From NCBI RefSeq assembly GCF_025847205.1, contig NZ_JAOYTH010000013.1, forward strand, positions 62,001 to 126,000: 64,000 nucleotides of DNA, written 5' to 3'. Position numbers and translations under genes: made by a program. The DNA comes from Pararhizobium sp. YC-54. Its GTDB lineage: Bacteria; Pseudomonadota; Alphaproteobacteria; Rhizobiales; Rhizobiaceae. Within the stretch, counting starts at the first letter, position 1; every line of letters starts with the position of its first letter. A model generated the notes under the pieces. It was not told the origin of the DNA. It saw only the letters and a list, made by a program, of their open reading frames with translations, and ran no database searches. Below, piece by piece: positions 52,023 through 63,013 of this stretch.

Positions 52023-52904
52023 TTAACCCTTCACGGCGCCGGACATCAGTCCACGGACGAAGTAGCGGCCGGAAACGATGTAGACGACAAGCGTTGGCAG
52101 GGCGGCAAGGATCGCGCCTGCGAAATGGACATTGTATTCCTTCACCCCGGTGGAGGAGGAAACGAGATTGTTGAGCGCCACCGTCATCGGCGTCGAATTG
52201 GCACCGGAGAACGAGGCCCCGAACAGGAAGTCGTTCCAGATGTTGGTGAACTGCCAGATGACCGACACGACGATGATCGGACCCGACGACGGCAGAAGGA
52301 TGCGCCGGAATATCTGGAAGAAGCTGGCGCCATCGATCTGTGCCGCCCGCACCAGTTCGGTCGGGAACGCCTCGTAATAGTTGCGGAAATAAAGCGTCGT
52401 GAAGCCAAGGCCATAGACGATATGCACGAAGACGAGGCCGGTCGTTGTCCCGGCAAGACCGAAGATGCCGAGCATGCGCGCCATCGGGATCAAAACGATC
52501 TGGAACGGAATGAAGCAGGACAGAAGCAGCATGCCGAAGAAGACGCCGGAGCCCGGAAAGCGCCATTTGGTCAAGACGTAACCGTTCAGCGCTCCGACGA
52601 TCGTCGAAATGGCGACTGCGGGGACGACCATCAGGATCGAGTTGATGAAGAAGGGGCGCAGGCCCGTCGGCTGCACGCCGATCTGCGCCGTCGACCAGGC
52701 GGAGCGCCAGGGATCCAGCGTCCAGGTCATCGGCAGGTTGAGCATGCCGCCCTGGCGGATTTCGTCCAGCGGCTTGAAGGAATTGACCAGCATCACATAG
52801 AGCGGCAGCAGGGAATAGGCCGCAAACAGGATCAGCACGGTATAGATCAGGGCACGGGTCAGGCGGCTAGAAGAAATGGCGTTGTCAGGGCTCTGGACGC
52901 TCAT
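52023..52904 (-). CDS. Sugar ABC transporter permease (MalG-like)
   Basis: Inner-membrane permease of 293 aa, about six helices. I use the ATG at 52904 (MSVQSPDNAISSSRLTRALI), which overlaps the partner permease by 4 bp; the same frame stays open to 53309 inside the partner gene. The EAA loop is PTELVRAAQIDGASFFQIFRRILLP (about 185-210). It ends GRYFVRGLMSGAVKG, the typical MalG-family tail. Confidence 0.93.
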   Translation of the reverse strand: MSVQSPDNAISSSRLTRALIYTVLILFAAYSLLPLYVMLVNSFKPLDEIRQGGMLNLPMTWTLDPWRSAWSTAQIGVQPTGLRPFFINSILMVVPAVAISTIVGALNGYVLTKWRFPGSGVFFGMLLLSCFIPFQIVLIPMARMLGIFGLAGTTTGLVFVHIVYGLGFTTLYFRNYYEAFPTELVRAAQIDGASFFQIFRRILLPSSGPIIVVSVIWQFTNIWNDFLFGASFSGANSTPMTVALNNLVSSSTGVKEYNVHFAGAILAALPTLVVYIVSGRYFVRGLMSGAVKG

Positions 52905-53782
52905 GTGCGCTTCTCCCCTTTGATTTCGGAATAGAGGTAGGGAATGATGATCGAGAAGATCATCACCAGCATGATGATGGCCGAGGAAGCGCCAATGCCC
53001 ATCGAATTGCGGGTGAACGTGTAGGAATACATGAAGGTCGCCGGCAGTTCGGTCGCCTGCCCCGGCCCGCCGCCCGTCAGCGCCACGACAAGGTCGTAGG
53101 CCTTGATCGCGAGGTGGGCGAGCACGACGAAGGCCGACAGGAAGACCGGCCGCATCAGCGGAATGATGATGCGGCGATAGATCGTGGTCGTGGAGGCGCC
53201 ATCGATCTGCGCCGCCTTGATGATCTCGTTGTCGACGCCGCGCAGACCGGCGAGGAACATCGCCATGATGAAGCCGGTGGATTGCCAGACAGCGGCGATG
53301 ACGACGCAATAGATCGCGTAGTTCCGGTCCTTGATCCAGTTGAAGGTGAAGCTCTCCCAGCCCCAGAGATGCATGGTGTTTTCAAGCCCGATGCCCGGAT
53401 CGAGAAACCATTTCCAGGCTGTGCCCGTGACGATGAAGGAGAGCGCCATCGGATAGAGATAGATCGGTCTGAGCAAACCTTCGGCACGGATCTTCTGGTC
53501 CAGCAGAATGGCAAGCCCCAGCCCCAGCACCGAGCAGATGAGGATGTAAAGAGACGCGAAGATCGCCAGATTGGAAATCGCCCGCCACCAATGCGGCAGA
53601 GCCCAGAGCTTGGAGTAATTGCTTAAGCCCACGAAATTGTAGGAGGGCAGCATCTTGCTGTCGGTGACCGACAGATAGCCGGTATAGGCGATGAAGCCAT
53701 ACACGAAGACAATGACGATCAGAAAGCTTGGGGCAAGGACCAGTTTTGGCACAATGTCCTGCAGCCGGCTTCGGCTATCCAT
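52901..53782 (-). CDS. Sugar ABC transporter permease (MalF/UgpA-like)
   Basis: Inner-membrane permease of 293 aa, about six helices. The ATG at 53782 (MDSRSRLQDIVPKL) is the first sensible start; the frame runs back through the repeat element. The EAA loop is DNEIIKAAQIDGASTTTIYRRIIIP (about 185-208). Heterodimer partner of the next permease. The ribosome site is weak (GGTGGT), possibly compensated by the upstream hairpin or by coupling. Confidence 0.92.
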   Translation of the reverse strand: MDSRSRLQDIVPKLVLAPSFLIVIVFVYGFIAYTGYLSVTDSKMLPSYNFVGLSNYSKLWALPHWWRAISNLAIFASLYILICSVLGLGLAILLDQKIRAEGLLRPIYLYPMALSFIVTGTAWKWFLDPGIGLENTMHLWGWESFTFNWIKDRNYAIYCVVIAAVWQSTGFIMAMFLAGLRGVDNEIIKAAQIDGASTTTIYRRIIIPLMRPVFLSAFVVLAHLAIKAYDLVVALTGGGPGQATELPATFMYSYTFTRNSMGIGASSAIIMLVMIFSIIIPYLYSEIKGEKRT

Positions 53783-53821
53783 AGTGAACACCACCGTTGT
53801 ATGTGAATTGAATAAAGCAAG

Positions 53822-53937
53822 ATGCCCCTCACCCTGGCCCTCTCCCCGCAAGCGGGCAGAGGGGATTGCAGAGGTTCCCGCCTGGTCCTTCTCCCCGGAT
53901 GCGGGGAGAAGGTGCCCGAAGGGCGGATGAGGGGCAT
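53822..53937. repeat. Palindromic intergenic repeat, family A (copy 3)
   Basis: Ends ATGCCCCTCA (53822-53831) and TGAGGGGCAT (53928-53937) are perfect 10-bp mirrors, with internal hairpins around CCTCTCCCCGC and CCTTCTCCCC. It lies between the binding-protein stop and the first permease start inside the sugar operon, at the usual place for an mRNA-stability hairpin that raises binding-protein levels. Confidence 0.85.
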
Positions 53938-53951
53938 TGTTCGCAGAACGA

Positions 53952-55214
53952 TTACTGCGCAGCAGCAACAGCGGCCGGCAGTTCCTTGACGGCTTCGTCA
54001 GCGGTGAGTTCACCGTTGAATTGGCGCGTCACGACGTCATAGATCGCGTTCTTGACAGCAGCCGGGTTGGCATGGCCATGCGCCATGGAACCGAACAGCT
54101 TGCCGTTCTTGTCGGCATCGGCGAGATCGGCGATTGCCTTCTTGCCGCACGCGTCAAACGCTTCGTTCGGCACGTCGGTGCGGGCCGGGGCCGAGCCCTT
54201 GACCACGTTGAAGGCCGACTGGAAGGTCGGGCTTTCAATGGCCGACGCCATCTGCATCTGAGCCGGCACCTTGTCGGCGGCAACCTTGAACATCGCGAAC
54301 TGGTCGGAGTTGAAGGTCACGGAGCCTTGCGTTTCCGGGTAGCGCATGCAGACGAAGTCGGTGCCAGGCACCTTCTTGGCCTTGACGAACTCGCCCTTTG
54401 CCCAGTCGCCCATGAACTGCACGCCGGCCTTGCCTTCGATGACCATGGCGGAGGCGAGGTTCCAGTCGCGGCCGGAGAAGTTGTCGTCCACATAGGAGCG
54501 CAGCTTGGTCATGCGGGTGAAGGCTTCCTTCATCTTGTCGCCGCCGAGAGCCGCCGGATCGAGATCAATGAAGGCTGCCTTGTAAAAATCAGTGCCGAGC
54601 GACAGCACGACGGCGTCAAACAGCGTCGCGTCCTGCCACGGCTGGCCGCCGGCTGCGATCGGGGTGATGCCCTGTGCCTTGAAGTTGTCGAGCAGGGCGA
54701 TCAGTTCGTCCCAGTTCTGCGGCTCCTTGCCGCCGGCCTTGTCGAGTGCTGCCTTGTTGATCCACATCCAGTTGGTGGAGTGGACGTTGACCGGAGCAGC
54801 GATCCAGTGGCCGTCATACTTGGAGAATTTCTGCAGGGCCGCCGGGACGACCTTGTCCCAGCCTTCCTTGGCAGCGATGTCGTCGAGATTGCCGAGCGCA
54901 CCTTCCTTGGCCCAGTCGAGAATGTCGAAGCCGAGCATCTGCACCGCAGTCGGAGCATTGCCCGAGGTGACGCGGGCGCGCAGCACGGTCATGGCTTCCG
55001 TACCACCACCACCGGCAACCGGCATATCGGTCCAGGAAATGCCCTTGCTCTCCAGATCCTTCTTCAGGACATCCAGAGCAGCCGCTTCGCCGCCGGATGT
55101 CCACCAATGCAGAACTTCAACGCTTTCAGCAGCATGTGCGGCAGGACCGCCCATCACCGCGCTGCCCGTCATCATCAATGCTGCAATTGCTGTTGTCGTC
55201 ATAAACTTGCGCAT
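53952..55214 (-). CDS. Sugar ABC transporter substrate-binding protein
   Basis: Periplasmic family-1 binding protein of 420 aa, first gene of the sugar operon. The start is at 55214 with GGGAGGA upstream. Sec signal ([13 protein letters not shown], cleavage after AHA at about residue 28). The mature start is [20 protein letters not shown], typical of SBP_bac_1 carbohydrate binders, with [14 protein letters not shown] and MGDWAKGEF further on. Aromatic residues line up with sugar stacking, but the sugar is unknown. Its promoter overlaps an operator-like site (55325-55336). Confidence 0.92.
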   Translation of the reverse strand: MRKFMTTTAIAALMMTGSAVMGGPAAHAAESVEVLHWWTSGGEAAALDVLKKDLESKGISWTDMPVAGGGGTEAMTVLRARVTSGNAPTAVQMLGFDILDWAKEGALGNLDDIAAKEGWDKVVPAALQKFSKYDGHWIAAPVNVHSTNWMWINKAALDKAGGKEPQNWDELIALLDNFKAQGITPIAAGGQPWQDATLFDAVVLSLGTDFYKAAFIDLDPAALGGDKMKEAFTRMTKLRSYVDDNFSGRDWNLASAMVIEGKAGVQFMGDWAKGEFVKAKKVPGTDFVCMRYPETQGSVTFNSDQFAMFKVAADKVPAQMQMASAIESPTFQSAFNVVKGSAPARTDVPNEAFDACGKKAIADLADADKNGKLFGSMAHGHANPAAVKNAIYDVVTRQFNGELTADEAVKELPAAVAAAQ

Positions 55215-55325
55215 CGTAATCCTCCCGTTTGCAAGTCGTGTAGCGAGAAGCTCCTCCCCGCCGTTGAATGCCATCCCCGCTAAAAACGAAGAAGCAATTG
55301 GTCTGCGGTCTCCACCGCTGGCTCA

Positions 55326-55355
55326 TTTAAAACGTTATAAACCCTAGCAAGTCAA
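55326..55355 (-). promoter_or_regulatory. Promoter of the sugar operon with overlapping operator
   Basis: Minus-strand -35 TTGACT (55350-55355) and -10 TTTAAA (55326-55331) with 18-bp spacing. The operator-like ATTTAAAACGTT at 55325-55336 covers the -10 region; the centre AACGTT (55331-55336) is the LacI-type palindrome centre. A bound repressor would block polymerase. Confidence 0.6.
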
Positions 55356-55461
55356 GCACTGCACATCTTCTGCCAAGCAATAGACTTAACACTCTGAAAT
55401 TGGATGCTTATAAGCTGATGAATCGATTCCGCACCGCAGCAAAGCTCCCGTGATAAGTATG

Positions 55462-55483
55462 ATTTAAAACGTTTGCACAAACG
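55462..55483. promoter_or_regulatory. Second LacI-type operator near the regulator gene
   Basis: ATTTAAAACGTTT at 55462-55474 repeats the first site almost exactly (12 bases in common). It runs into a perfect inverted repeat CGTTTG-CA-CAAACG at 55470-55483. It lies 66-87 bp before the LacI start, about 135 bp from the first site, a distance that could allow looping between two bound dimers. Confidence 0.6.
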
Positions 55484-55548
55484 CATTGCGCTTGCGTGCG
55501 TCTGACGTTACAAAAGCGCCTTGTCATCGCCTCAAGGGAGTATTTCAT

Positions 55549-56592
55549 TTGGCTGACACTCCCAAATCCTCCACCACCGGCACCAGGCTGAAAAGCGGCA
55601 AGCCAACCCTGCGCACCATTGCCGATCTGACAGGCTTTGCCGTGACAACGGTGTCGCGCGCGCTGGGCAATGCCCCGCAGATTTCGGCCGAGACCCGCAA
55701 GCGCGTCCACGAGGTGGCGGCCGAAATCGGCTACCTGCCGGATCGCGCCGCCCAGCGGCTGAAAACCGGCCGCACCAATGTCATCTGCGTCCTGCTCGAT
55801 CCGCACGAGGAAATCCTCGGCTACGGCTTTTCGCTGATGCACGGGCTTGCCAAGGCATTGCAGGACACGCCCTACCATCTGATCGTCATGCCGAACTTCA
55901 TTGACGGCGCCAACATCGATGCCGTGCGCCATATCGTGCGCAACGGCATGGCCGACGGTCTGATCTTCTCGCGCACCGAACCCTTCGATCCGCGCGTGCG
56001 GCTGCTGCTTGAAAACGGATTTCCGTTCGTCACGCACGGCAGGACCGAATTCACCACCCCGCACCCGTATGTCGACTACGACAATTTCTCGTTCGCCTAT
56101 GAGGCCACCAAACGGCTGATCGCCCGCGGCCGCCGCAAACCGATGATCATCCTGCCGCCCAAGCGCATGACCTTCTCGCAGCACCTGCTGCACGGCTTCA
56201 TGACCGCGGTCAGAGAAGCCGGTGTCGCCTACGAAATCCCCGACGAAATCGACCTCGACTGTCCCGTCGAGGAGATTCGCGACTACATGAGCCGGCGCGC
56301 CGGTCAGCCCGGCGCCCCCGACGGTTTTGCCTGCGGCGGTGAGGTCTCGGCGCTCGCGACCATCACCGGCATGAGCGACCACGGTCTGACGCTCGGGCTC
56401 GAATATGACATCGTCGCCAAGCGGACCTCGAAACTGCTCAGCCAGATCCAGCCGAAGGTCGAGACGATCTACGAGGACCTGACCGACACCGGCGAACAGA
56501 TGGGCCGCGTGCTTCTCGCCCGCATCGCCGGCGACGAGACGACCGGAATGCAGGTGCTGCTCAAGCCGCAAATCAGTTTTACGGCGGTGTGA
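55549..56592 (+). CDS. LacI-family transcriptional regulator of the sugar operon
   Basis: 347 aa from a TTG at 55549 with AAGGGAG 8 bp upstream; an ATG at 55486 is in frame but lacks a ribosome site. LacI helix-turn-helix at about 19-70 (TLRTIADLTGFAVTTVSRALG). The sugar-binding core is at about 78-345 (RTNVICVLLDPHEEILGYGF and following). Divergent from the binding-protein gene with two related operator-like sites between, so repression of the uptake operon, relieved by the imported sugar or a derivative, is the natural reading. Confidence 0.92.
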   Translation: MADTPKSSTTGTRLKSGKPTLRTIADLTGFAVTTVSRALGNAPQISAETRKRVHEVAAEIGYLPDRAAQRLKTGRTNVICVLLDPHEEILGYGFSLMHGLAKALQDTPYHLIVMPNFIDGANIDAVRHIVRNGMADGLIFSRTEPFDPRVRLLLENGFPFVTHGRTEFTTPHPYVDYDNFSFAYEATKRLIARGRRKPMIILPPKRMTFSQHLLHGFMTAVREAGVAYEIPDEIDLDCPVEEIRDYMSRRAGQPGAPDGFACGGEVSALATITGMSDHGLTLGLEYDIVAKRTSKLLSQIQPKVETIYEDLTDTGEQMGRVLLARIAGDETTGMQVLLKPQISFTAV

Positions 56593-56651
56593 GGCATATC
56601 CGGCATTTGTCCGGCGGCCTTTTTCTGAACCGTCAGGCTTTTGTTTTGCTT

Positions 56652-56805
56652 CGTCATCCCTGTCCCCGGGCTTGACCCGAGGGATGTCACAGGGATCCAG
56701 CGCGCCCAAGTCCTTGGGCGCAGAAGACAGCCTTCCGATAGAGTAGTCGTTCACGGCGCAGACGCGCCGTGGCTGGATCCCCGCCTCAAGGGCGAGGATG
56801 ACGGA
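56652..56805. repeat. Palindromic intergenic repeat, family C (copy 2)
   Basis: 154-bp element in the gap between convergent genes. Ends CGTCATCC (56652-56659) and GGATGACG (56796-56803) mirror each other. The core CGCCCAAGTCCTTGGGCG and the right end GGATCCCCGCC then AAGGGCGAGGATGACGGA match the copy at 27354-27469. No coding potential. The rest of the gap (56593-56651, 56806-56886) shows nothing I can name. Confidence 0.8.
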
Positions 56806-56886
56806 GGAAGGATTGGCGCCCTGCTCCAAATCTAAATTCAGTCTCATCACGCCCTCCTTTCCCTCATCGCCACAGTCCAAATCGCC

Positions 56887-58398
56887 TTACGAACGCGGCA
56901 TCCACATGGCCGTCCGGCCGCCGATATGCATGTTGAGCGTCTTGGTTTCGGTATAGTCTTCCACCGCATGGCGGCCGAGTTCGCGGCCAAGACCGGACTG
57001 GCGGTAGCCGCCGAAAGGCAGTTCGGACGCGCCGTCCATGAAAGTGTTCATCCACACCGTTCCGGCCCGCACCTTGCGGCCGATGGTCAGGCAGGTATCG
57101 AAATCGCGGCTCCAGACGCCGGCCGACAGGCCATAGTCGATGGAGTTTGCAATCTTGATCGCTTCCTCGGCCGTTTCGAAACTCAGAACCGAAAGCACCG
57201 GGCCGAACACTTCTTCGCGTGCCACCGCCATATCGGGCGTCACAGCCGAAAGAATGGTCGGCGACATGAACTGGCCGGAGCCGAGATCGAGCGAGGAACC
57301 GCCATGCGACACCGTCGCGCCGTTGCCGGAAGCAGCCGAGACATAGCCGACGATCTTTTCCAGATGCTGCGGCGTGATGATCGCGCCAACCTGCGTTTCA
57401 GGATCGAGCGGATCGCCGACCTTGACCCTGGCCGAAAGCTCGGCCACACGGCGAACGACTTCATCGGCGATGTCGCGATGGACGATCAGCCGCGAACCGG
57501 CATTGCAGCATTCGCCGGCGTTGAAATAGGCGCCGAACACCGCCGCATCGATGAAGTCGTCGAGATTGGCGTCCGGAAACACGATCTGCGGGTTCTTGCC
57601 GCCGAGTTCCAGCGATACCTTCTTCAAGGTTTGCGCCGCATTGGTCATGGTCAGCTTGCCGACCCCGGTCGAGCCCGTGAACGAGACCATGTCGACATCC
57701 GGATGCGAGGTCATGATCGCGCCGGCATCCGGGCCGGTACCGGTGATGATATTGACGACGCCGTCCGGAACGCCGGCGGCTTCGAGAATTTCGCCGAGAA
57801 CCAGCGTCGAGCCGGACGTCAGCTCGGACGGCTTGACCACCGTGGTGCAGCCGGCGGCCAGCGCAAACGGCAACTTCTGGCTGACGATCAGGAACGGGAA
57901 ATTCCACGGCGTGATGATCGAGACGACGCCGATCGCCTCGCGCAGGACAACGCCAAGTGTCCCGTCACCGAGCGTATTGTAGCTTTCGCCATGCAGGTCG
58001 CGGGCAAGGGCTGCGGCATAGCGCCAGATGTCGGCGGCACCGCCGAGTTCGCCCTTGGCCTGGCTGATCGGCTTGCCGGATTCGATGCAGTCGAGATAGG
58101 CCAGTTCATCGGCGCGCGCCGCAATCATGTCGGCTGCCCTCAGAAGGACCAGCGAACGCTCCGCTGCCGTCATGCGCGGCCATGGGCCGTCGTCAAACGC
58201 CCTGCGCGCGGCGGCAATCGCCCGCTCAGTATCGGCTTTCGTCGCGGCCGGGTAGCGGCTGACGGTAACACCATGGCCGGGTGCCACGCGCTCCAGCGTC
58301 CTGCCCTCGGCCGCATTCCCCCATTTGCCGTCGATCAGCATCTGGAACTCGCGTACCTTTGTGTCAGTCAAAGCCTTGGGCTTCACCAGAACCGTCAT
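56887..58398 (-). CDS. NAD(P)-dependent aldehyde dehydrogenase
   Basis: ALDH of 503 aa. The ATG at 58398 (MTVLVKPKAL) is preferred: AAGGGAG lies 7 bp upstream, and it overlaps the hydratase stop as TAATG. The ATG two codons earlier is too close to that site. Cofactor-binding PWNFPFLIVSQKLPFAL (about 165), Glu in VSLELGGKNPQIV (about 267) and catalytic Cys in YFNAGECCNAGSR (about 301). Last gene of a three-gene operon with a CoA-transferase and an enoyl-CoA hydratase, suggesting catabolism of a branched or aromatic-derived acid with an aldehyde intermediate. Confidence 0.91.
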   Translation of the reverse strand: MTVLVKPKALTDTKVREFQMLIDGKWGNAAEGRTLERVAPGHGVTVSRYPAATKADTERAIAAARRAFDDGPWPRMTAAERSLVLLRAADMIAARADELAYLDCIESGKPISQAKGELGGAADIWRYAAALARDLHGESYNTLGDGTLGVVLREAIGVVSIITPWNFPFLIVSQKLPFALAAGCTTVVKPSELTSGSTLVLGEILEAAGVPDGVVNIITGTGPDAGAIMTSHPDVDMVSFTGSTGVGKLTMTNAAQTLKKVSLELGGKNPQIVFPDANLDDFIDAAVFGAYFNAGECCNAGSRLIVHRDIADEVVRRVAELSARVKVGDPLDPETQVGAIITPQHLEKIVGYVSAASGNGATVSHGGSSLDLGSGQFMSPTILSAVTPDMAVAREEVFGPVLSVLSFETAEEAIKIANSIDYGLSAGVWSRDFDTCLTIGRKVRAGTVWMNTFMDGASELPFGGYRQSGLGRELGRHAVEDYTETKTLNMHIGGRTAMWMPRS

Positions 58399-59177
58399 TA
58401 CCATTCTCCCTTGAATTCCGCGGGGCGTTTGCCTGCAAAAGCCGCAACGCCTTCCTTCATGTCGCCGGTCTTGGCCGCCAGGATCGATCCCAGCGCCTCG
58501 ACGGCCGTACCGTTATCTTCACCATTGGCGGACGCGATCATCAGCTTGCAGATTTCCAGCGCTGCCGGGCCGCGCTTGGCGATACGGCCCGCATAATCCT
58601 TCGCCGCGTCCAGCACCGTTCCGGTCGCCACAACCGCATCGACCAGCCCCAGCGCCCTCGCCTCTTCCGCCGTAAACATCTCCCCGCCGAGCACCATCCG
58701 GCGCACGGCCTGCGCGCCAAACCGCGTGACCAGCCGCTGCGTGCCCGACCAGCCCGGCACCATGCCGAGGCTCGTTTCCGGCAGGCCGATCTTCACCTGC
58801 GTTTCCGCAATGCGGATATCCGCAGCCGCCGCCAGCTCCAGCCCGCCGCCGAGCGTATGGCCGTTGATCGCGGCGATCACCGGCATCCGCAAAGTCGCCA
58901 GCCGCTCGAACACCCGGTGGCCGAAGCGCACCCATTGATGGCCAAATTCGTTCGGGCTCATCGCCCCCCAGGCTTTGATATCGCCACCGGCGGAAAAGGC
59001 CTTGCCCTCGCCGGTTAGAATAACGACGCGCACGCTGGCATCCGCTTCGACCGTGTCGCAGGCAGCCGACAGCGCCTTCAGCATATCGATATCGAAGGCG
59101 TTCAGCTTTTCCGGCCGCGCAATCGTCAGGATAGCAATCGCACCGTCGATCTCGATGCGGATCCGTTCGTCAGCCAT
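58398..59177 (-). CDS. Enoyl-CoA hydratase/isomerase
   Basis: Crotonase-fold enzyme of 259 aa. The oxyanion hole is formed by GKAFSAGGDIKAW (about 58) and NGHTLGGGLELAAAADIRI (about 104). Both catalytic Glu positions are present (GLELA, about 113; GLPETSLGMVPG, about 133). The start overlaps the CoA-transferase stop by 8 bp; the stop overlaps the aldehyde dehydrogenase start by 1 bp. It hydrates, isomerises or hydrolyses a CoA thioester; the exact reaction cannot be chosen in this superfamily. Confidence 0.9.
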   Translation of the reverse strand: MADERIRIEIDGAIAILTIARPEKLNAFDIDMLKALSAACDTVEADASVRVVILTGEGKAFSAGGDIKAWGAMSPNEFGHQWVRFGHRVFERLATLRMPVIAAINGHTLGGGLELAAAADIRIAETQVKIGLPETSLGMVPGWSGTQRLVTRFGAQAVRRMVLGGEMFTAEEARALGLVDAVVATGTVLDAAKDYAGRIAKRGPAALEICKLMIASANGEDNGTAVEALGSILAAKTGDMKEGVAAFAGKRPAEFKGEW

Positions 59178-60783
59178 GCGACGCTCCTTCCAGCGTCCGG
59201 ATCGGTTTTTCCGGCAGCGTCAGGCCGATCGGCGCTTCATGGAACAGTGCTGCGTCCATGACCTTCAGCCTATCGGAAACGATCAGCGGAAATTCCGACT
59301 GGTCGAGAATATGCGCCTGCAGATCGACGCCCGGCGCGATCTCGGTCAGCATGATGCCCTGCGGCGTCAGCTTCATCACGCAGCGCTCGGTAACATAGGT
59401 AATGTCCTGACCCTGCTCGACAGCGCGGCGGCCGGAGAAGGTGACATGCTCGACCTCGTTGACCAGCTTCTTCAGCTTGCCTTCCTTCTCGATCACCAGC
59501 TTGCTATCGGCCATGGAGAGCTTCGCTCCGGCATTGAACATGCCGGAGAAGACGATCTTCTTTGCCCGCGCGGTGATATCGACGAAGCCGCCTGCTCCTG
59601 CCGTCACATGTGGCCGGAAGGACAATTTGGAGACGTTGACCGAGCCGGACTTGTCTATCTCAAGGAAGGACAGAAGCGAGGCATCGAAGCCCGCACCCTG
59701 AAAATAGGTGAACTGATAGGGCGACGGCATGAAGGCGTCGGCATTCGAGGCGCAGCCGAAGGCAAAATCGAGCAGCGGCACACCACCGACGGCACCCTGT
59801 TCGATGACCCAGGTGACCGAGCCGTGCAGACCTTCTTCGAGCAGGATACGCGGCACATTGGCCGAGATGCCGAAGCCGAGATTGACACAGGAACCACCCT
59901 GAAGCTCCTGCGCGACGCGGCGGGCGATGACCTTCTGGATATTGAATTCCGGCACGCGAAAGCTGTCGAGCGGCCGGAAGATTTCGCCTGAGATGGCTGG
60001 ATCGTAGTCCGTCAGCGTTGTCTGTTTCTGGTCCGGATCGACAATGACGTAATCCACCAGCATGCCCGGCACGCGAACGTCGTGGGGTTTGAGCGATCCC
60101 GACTTGGTGATGCGCTTGACCTGCGCAATGACGATGCCGCCATTGTTGCGGGCAGCCAGCGCCTGGTCGAGGCCGCCGAGATAGGCACCCTCATGCTCAT
60201 AGGTCAGGTTGCCACGCTCGTCGGCAGTCGTCGCCCGGATGATCGCCACCTGCGGCACGATCGCCTTGAAATACAGCCAATCCTCGCCCTCGAACTCCAT
60301 CTTCCTGACCACCGGCTCGGCCGCGGCCGACGCATTCATGGCGCAGCCCTGGCGCGAGGGATCGACAAAGGTATCGAGACCAATCTTGGTGAGCACGCCC
60401 GGACGCTTGGCAGCGGCTTCCCGGTGCATGTCGAACAGCACGCCGGACGGAATATTGTAGGCGGCAACCTCGTTGTTGCCGATCATCTGCCAGATCAGCG
60501 GTGGCTCCGACGTCGATGGGCCGGAGGGATAGGAACCGCCAATGATCTTTTTCAAAAGCCCCTTCTTGGCGATGTAGTCGACACCCTTGATGCCGCTCAT
60601 ATCGCCGGCGGCGATCGGATGCAGCGTGGTCAGATCGCGCGGGTGGCCGGTCGCATCAAAGCGCTCGCCAATGGCCTTCAGCATCAGGTCCGGGCAGCCG
60701 AGCCCGCTCGACGACGACACGGATACGATCGCTCCATCGGGGATCAAAGAGGCTGCCTCGGCCGGGGTGATATGCTTGCTCAT
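59170..60783 (-). CDS. Acyl-CoA:carboxylate CoA-transferase (YdiF-like, fused alpha-beta)
   Basis: Family I CoA-transferase of 537 aa with the alpha and beta halves in one chain. N-terminal half about 1-260 (MSKHITPAEAASLIPDGAIVSV, GLGCPDLMLKAIGERF). The C-terminal half carries the catalytic Glu in TWVIEQGAVGGVPL (about 326). Transfers CoA between short acyl groups or onto a 3-ketoacid. First gene of the CoA-transferase/hydratase/ALDH operon. A strong hairpin (60833-60857) lies just upstream. Confidence 0.9.
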   Translation of the reverse strand: MSKHITPAEAASLIPDGAIVSVSSSSGLGCPDLMLKAIGERFDATGHPRDLTTLHPIAAGDMSGIKGVDYIAKKGLLKKIIGGSYPSGPSTSEPPLIWQMIGNNEVAAYNIPSGVLFDMHREAAAKRPGVLTKIGLDTFVDPSRQGCAMNASAAAEPVVRKMEFEGEDWLYFKAIVPQVAIIRATTADERGNLTYEHEGAYLGGLDQALAARNNGGIVIAQVKRITKSGSLKPHDVRVPGMLVDYVIVDPDQKQTTLTDYDPAISGEIFRPLDSFRVPEFNIQKVIARRVAQELQGGSCVNLGFGISANVPRILLEEGLHGSVTWVIEQGAVGGVPLLDFAFGCASNADAFMPSPYQFTYFQGAGFDASLLSFLEIDKSGSVNVSKLSFRPHVTAGAGGFVDITARAKKIVFSGMFNAGAKLSMADSKLVIEKEGKLKKLVNEVEHVTFSGRRAVEQGQDITYVTERCVMKLTPQGIMLTEIAPGVDLQAHILDQSEFPLIVSDRLKVMDAALFHEAPIGLTLPEKPIRTLEGASHG

Positions 60784-60832
60784 AATCAGAACTCTGTCGA
60801 AATTATCGTGGTTGTCAGATGCGGCTTGGTCT

Positions 60833-60857
60833 CTCTTCTCCCCAGCGGGGAGAAGAG
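60833..60857. repeat. Solitary perfect hairpin of the family A type
   Basis: Stem CTCTTCTCCCC/GGGGAGAAGAG (11 perfect pairs) with a three-base loop. It matches the internal hairpin of the family A repeats (36412, 48497, 53822) without their ends. It lies 50 bp upstream of the CoA-transferase start and 65 bp past the Gfo/Idh stop. No T-tract. Confidence 0.75.
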
Positions 60858-60921
60858 GAAATCCGCCATCGCCGCTTGAAGATCAGAACGCGGCCGCTCG
60901 GTTGTGTCGTGTGCCATGACC

Positions 60922-62969
<2,048 letters not shown>

Positions 62970-63013
62970 GTTTTCCTCCCAGTTGAGGTCTGATTGCCTC
63001 AGCACTTGCCGCA

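Noticed and set aside
52905..53309. Upstream extension of the MalG-like permease into its partner gene
   Set aside because: The ATG at 52904 overlaps the partner stop as ATGA and begins a normal permease N-terminus; the extra 135 residues are out of frame with the real partner and have no membrane pattern.
55408..56880. Minus-strand open frame opposite the LacI regulator
   Set aside because: It covers the whole regulator and the repeat element and shows no protein family pattern; an antisense artefact.
56926..58596. Plus-strand open frame opposite the second aldehyde dehydrogenase
   Set aside because: Antisense to an enzyme with an intact active site and good start signals.
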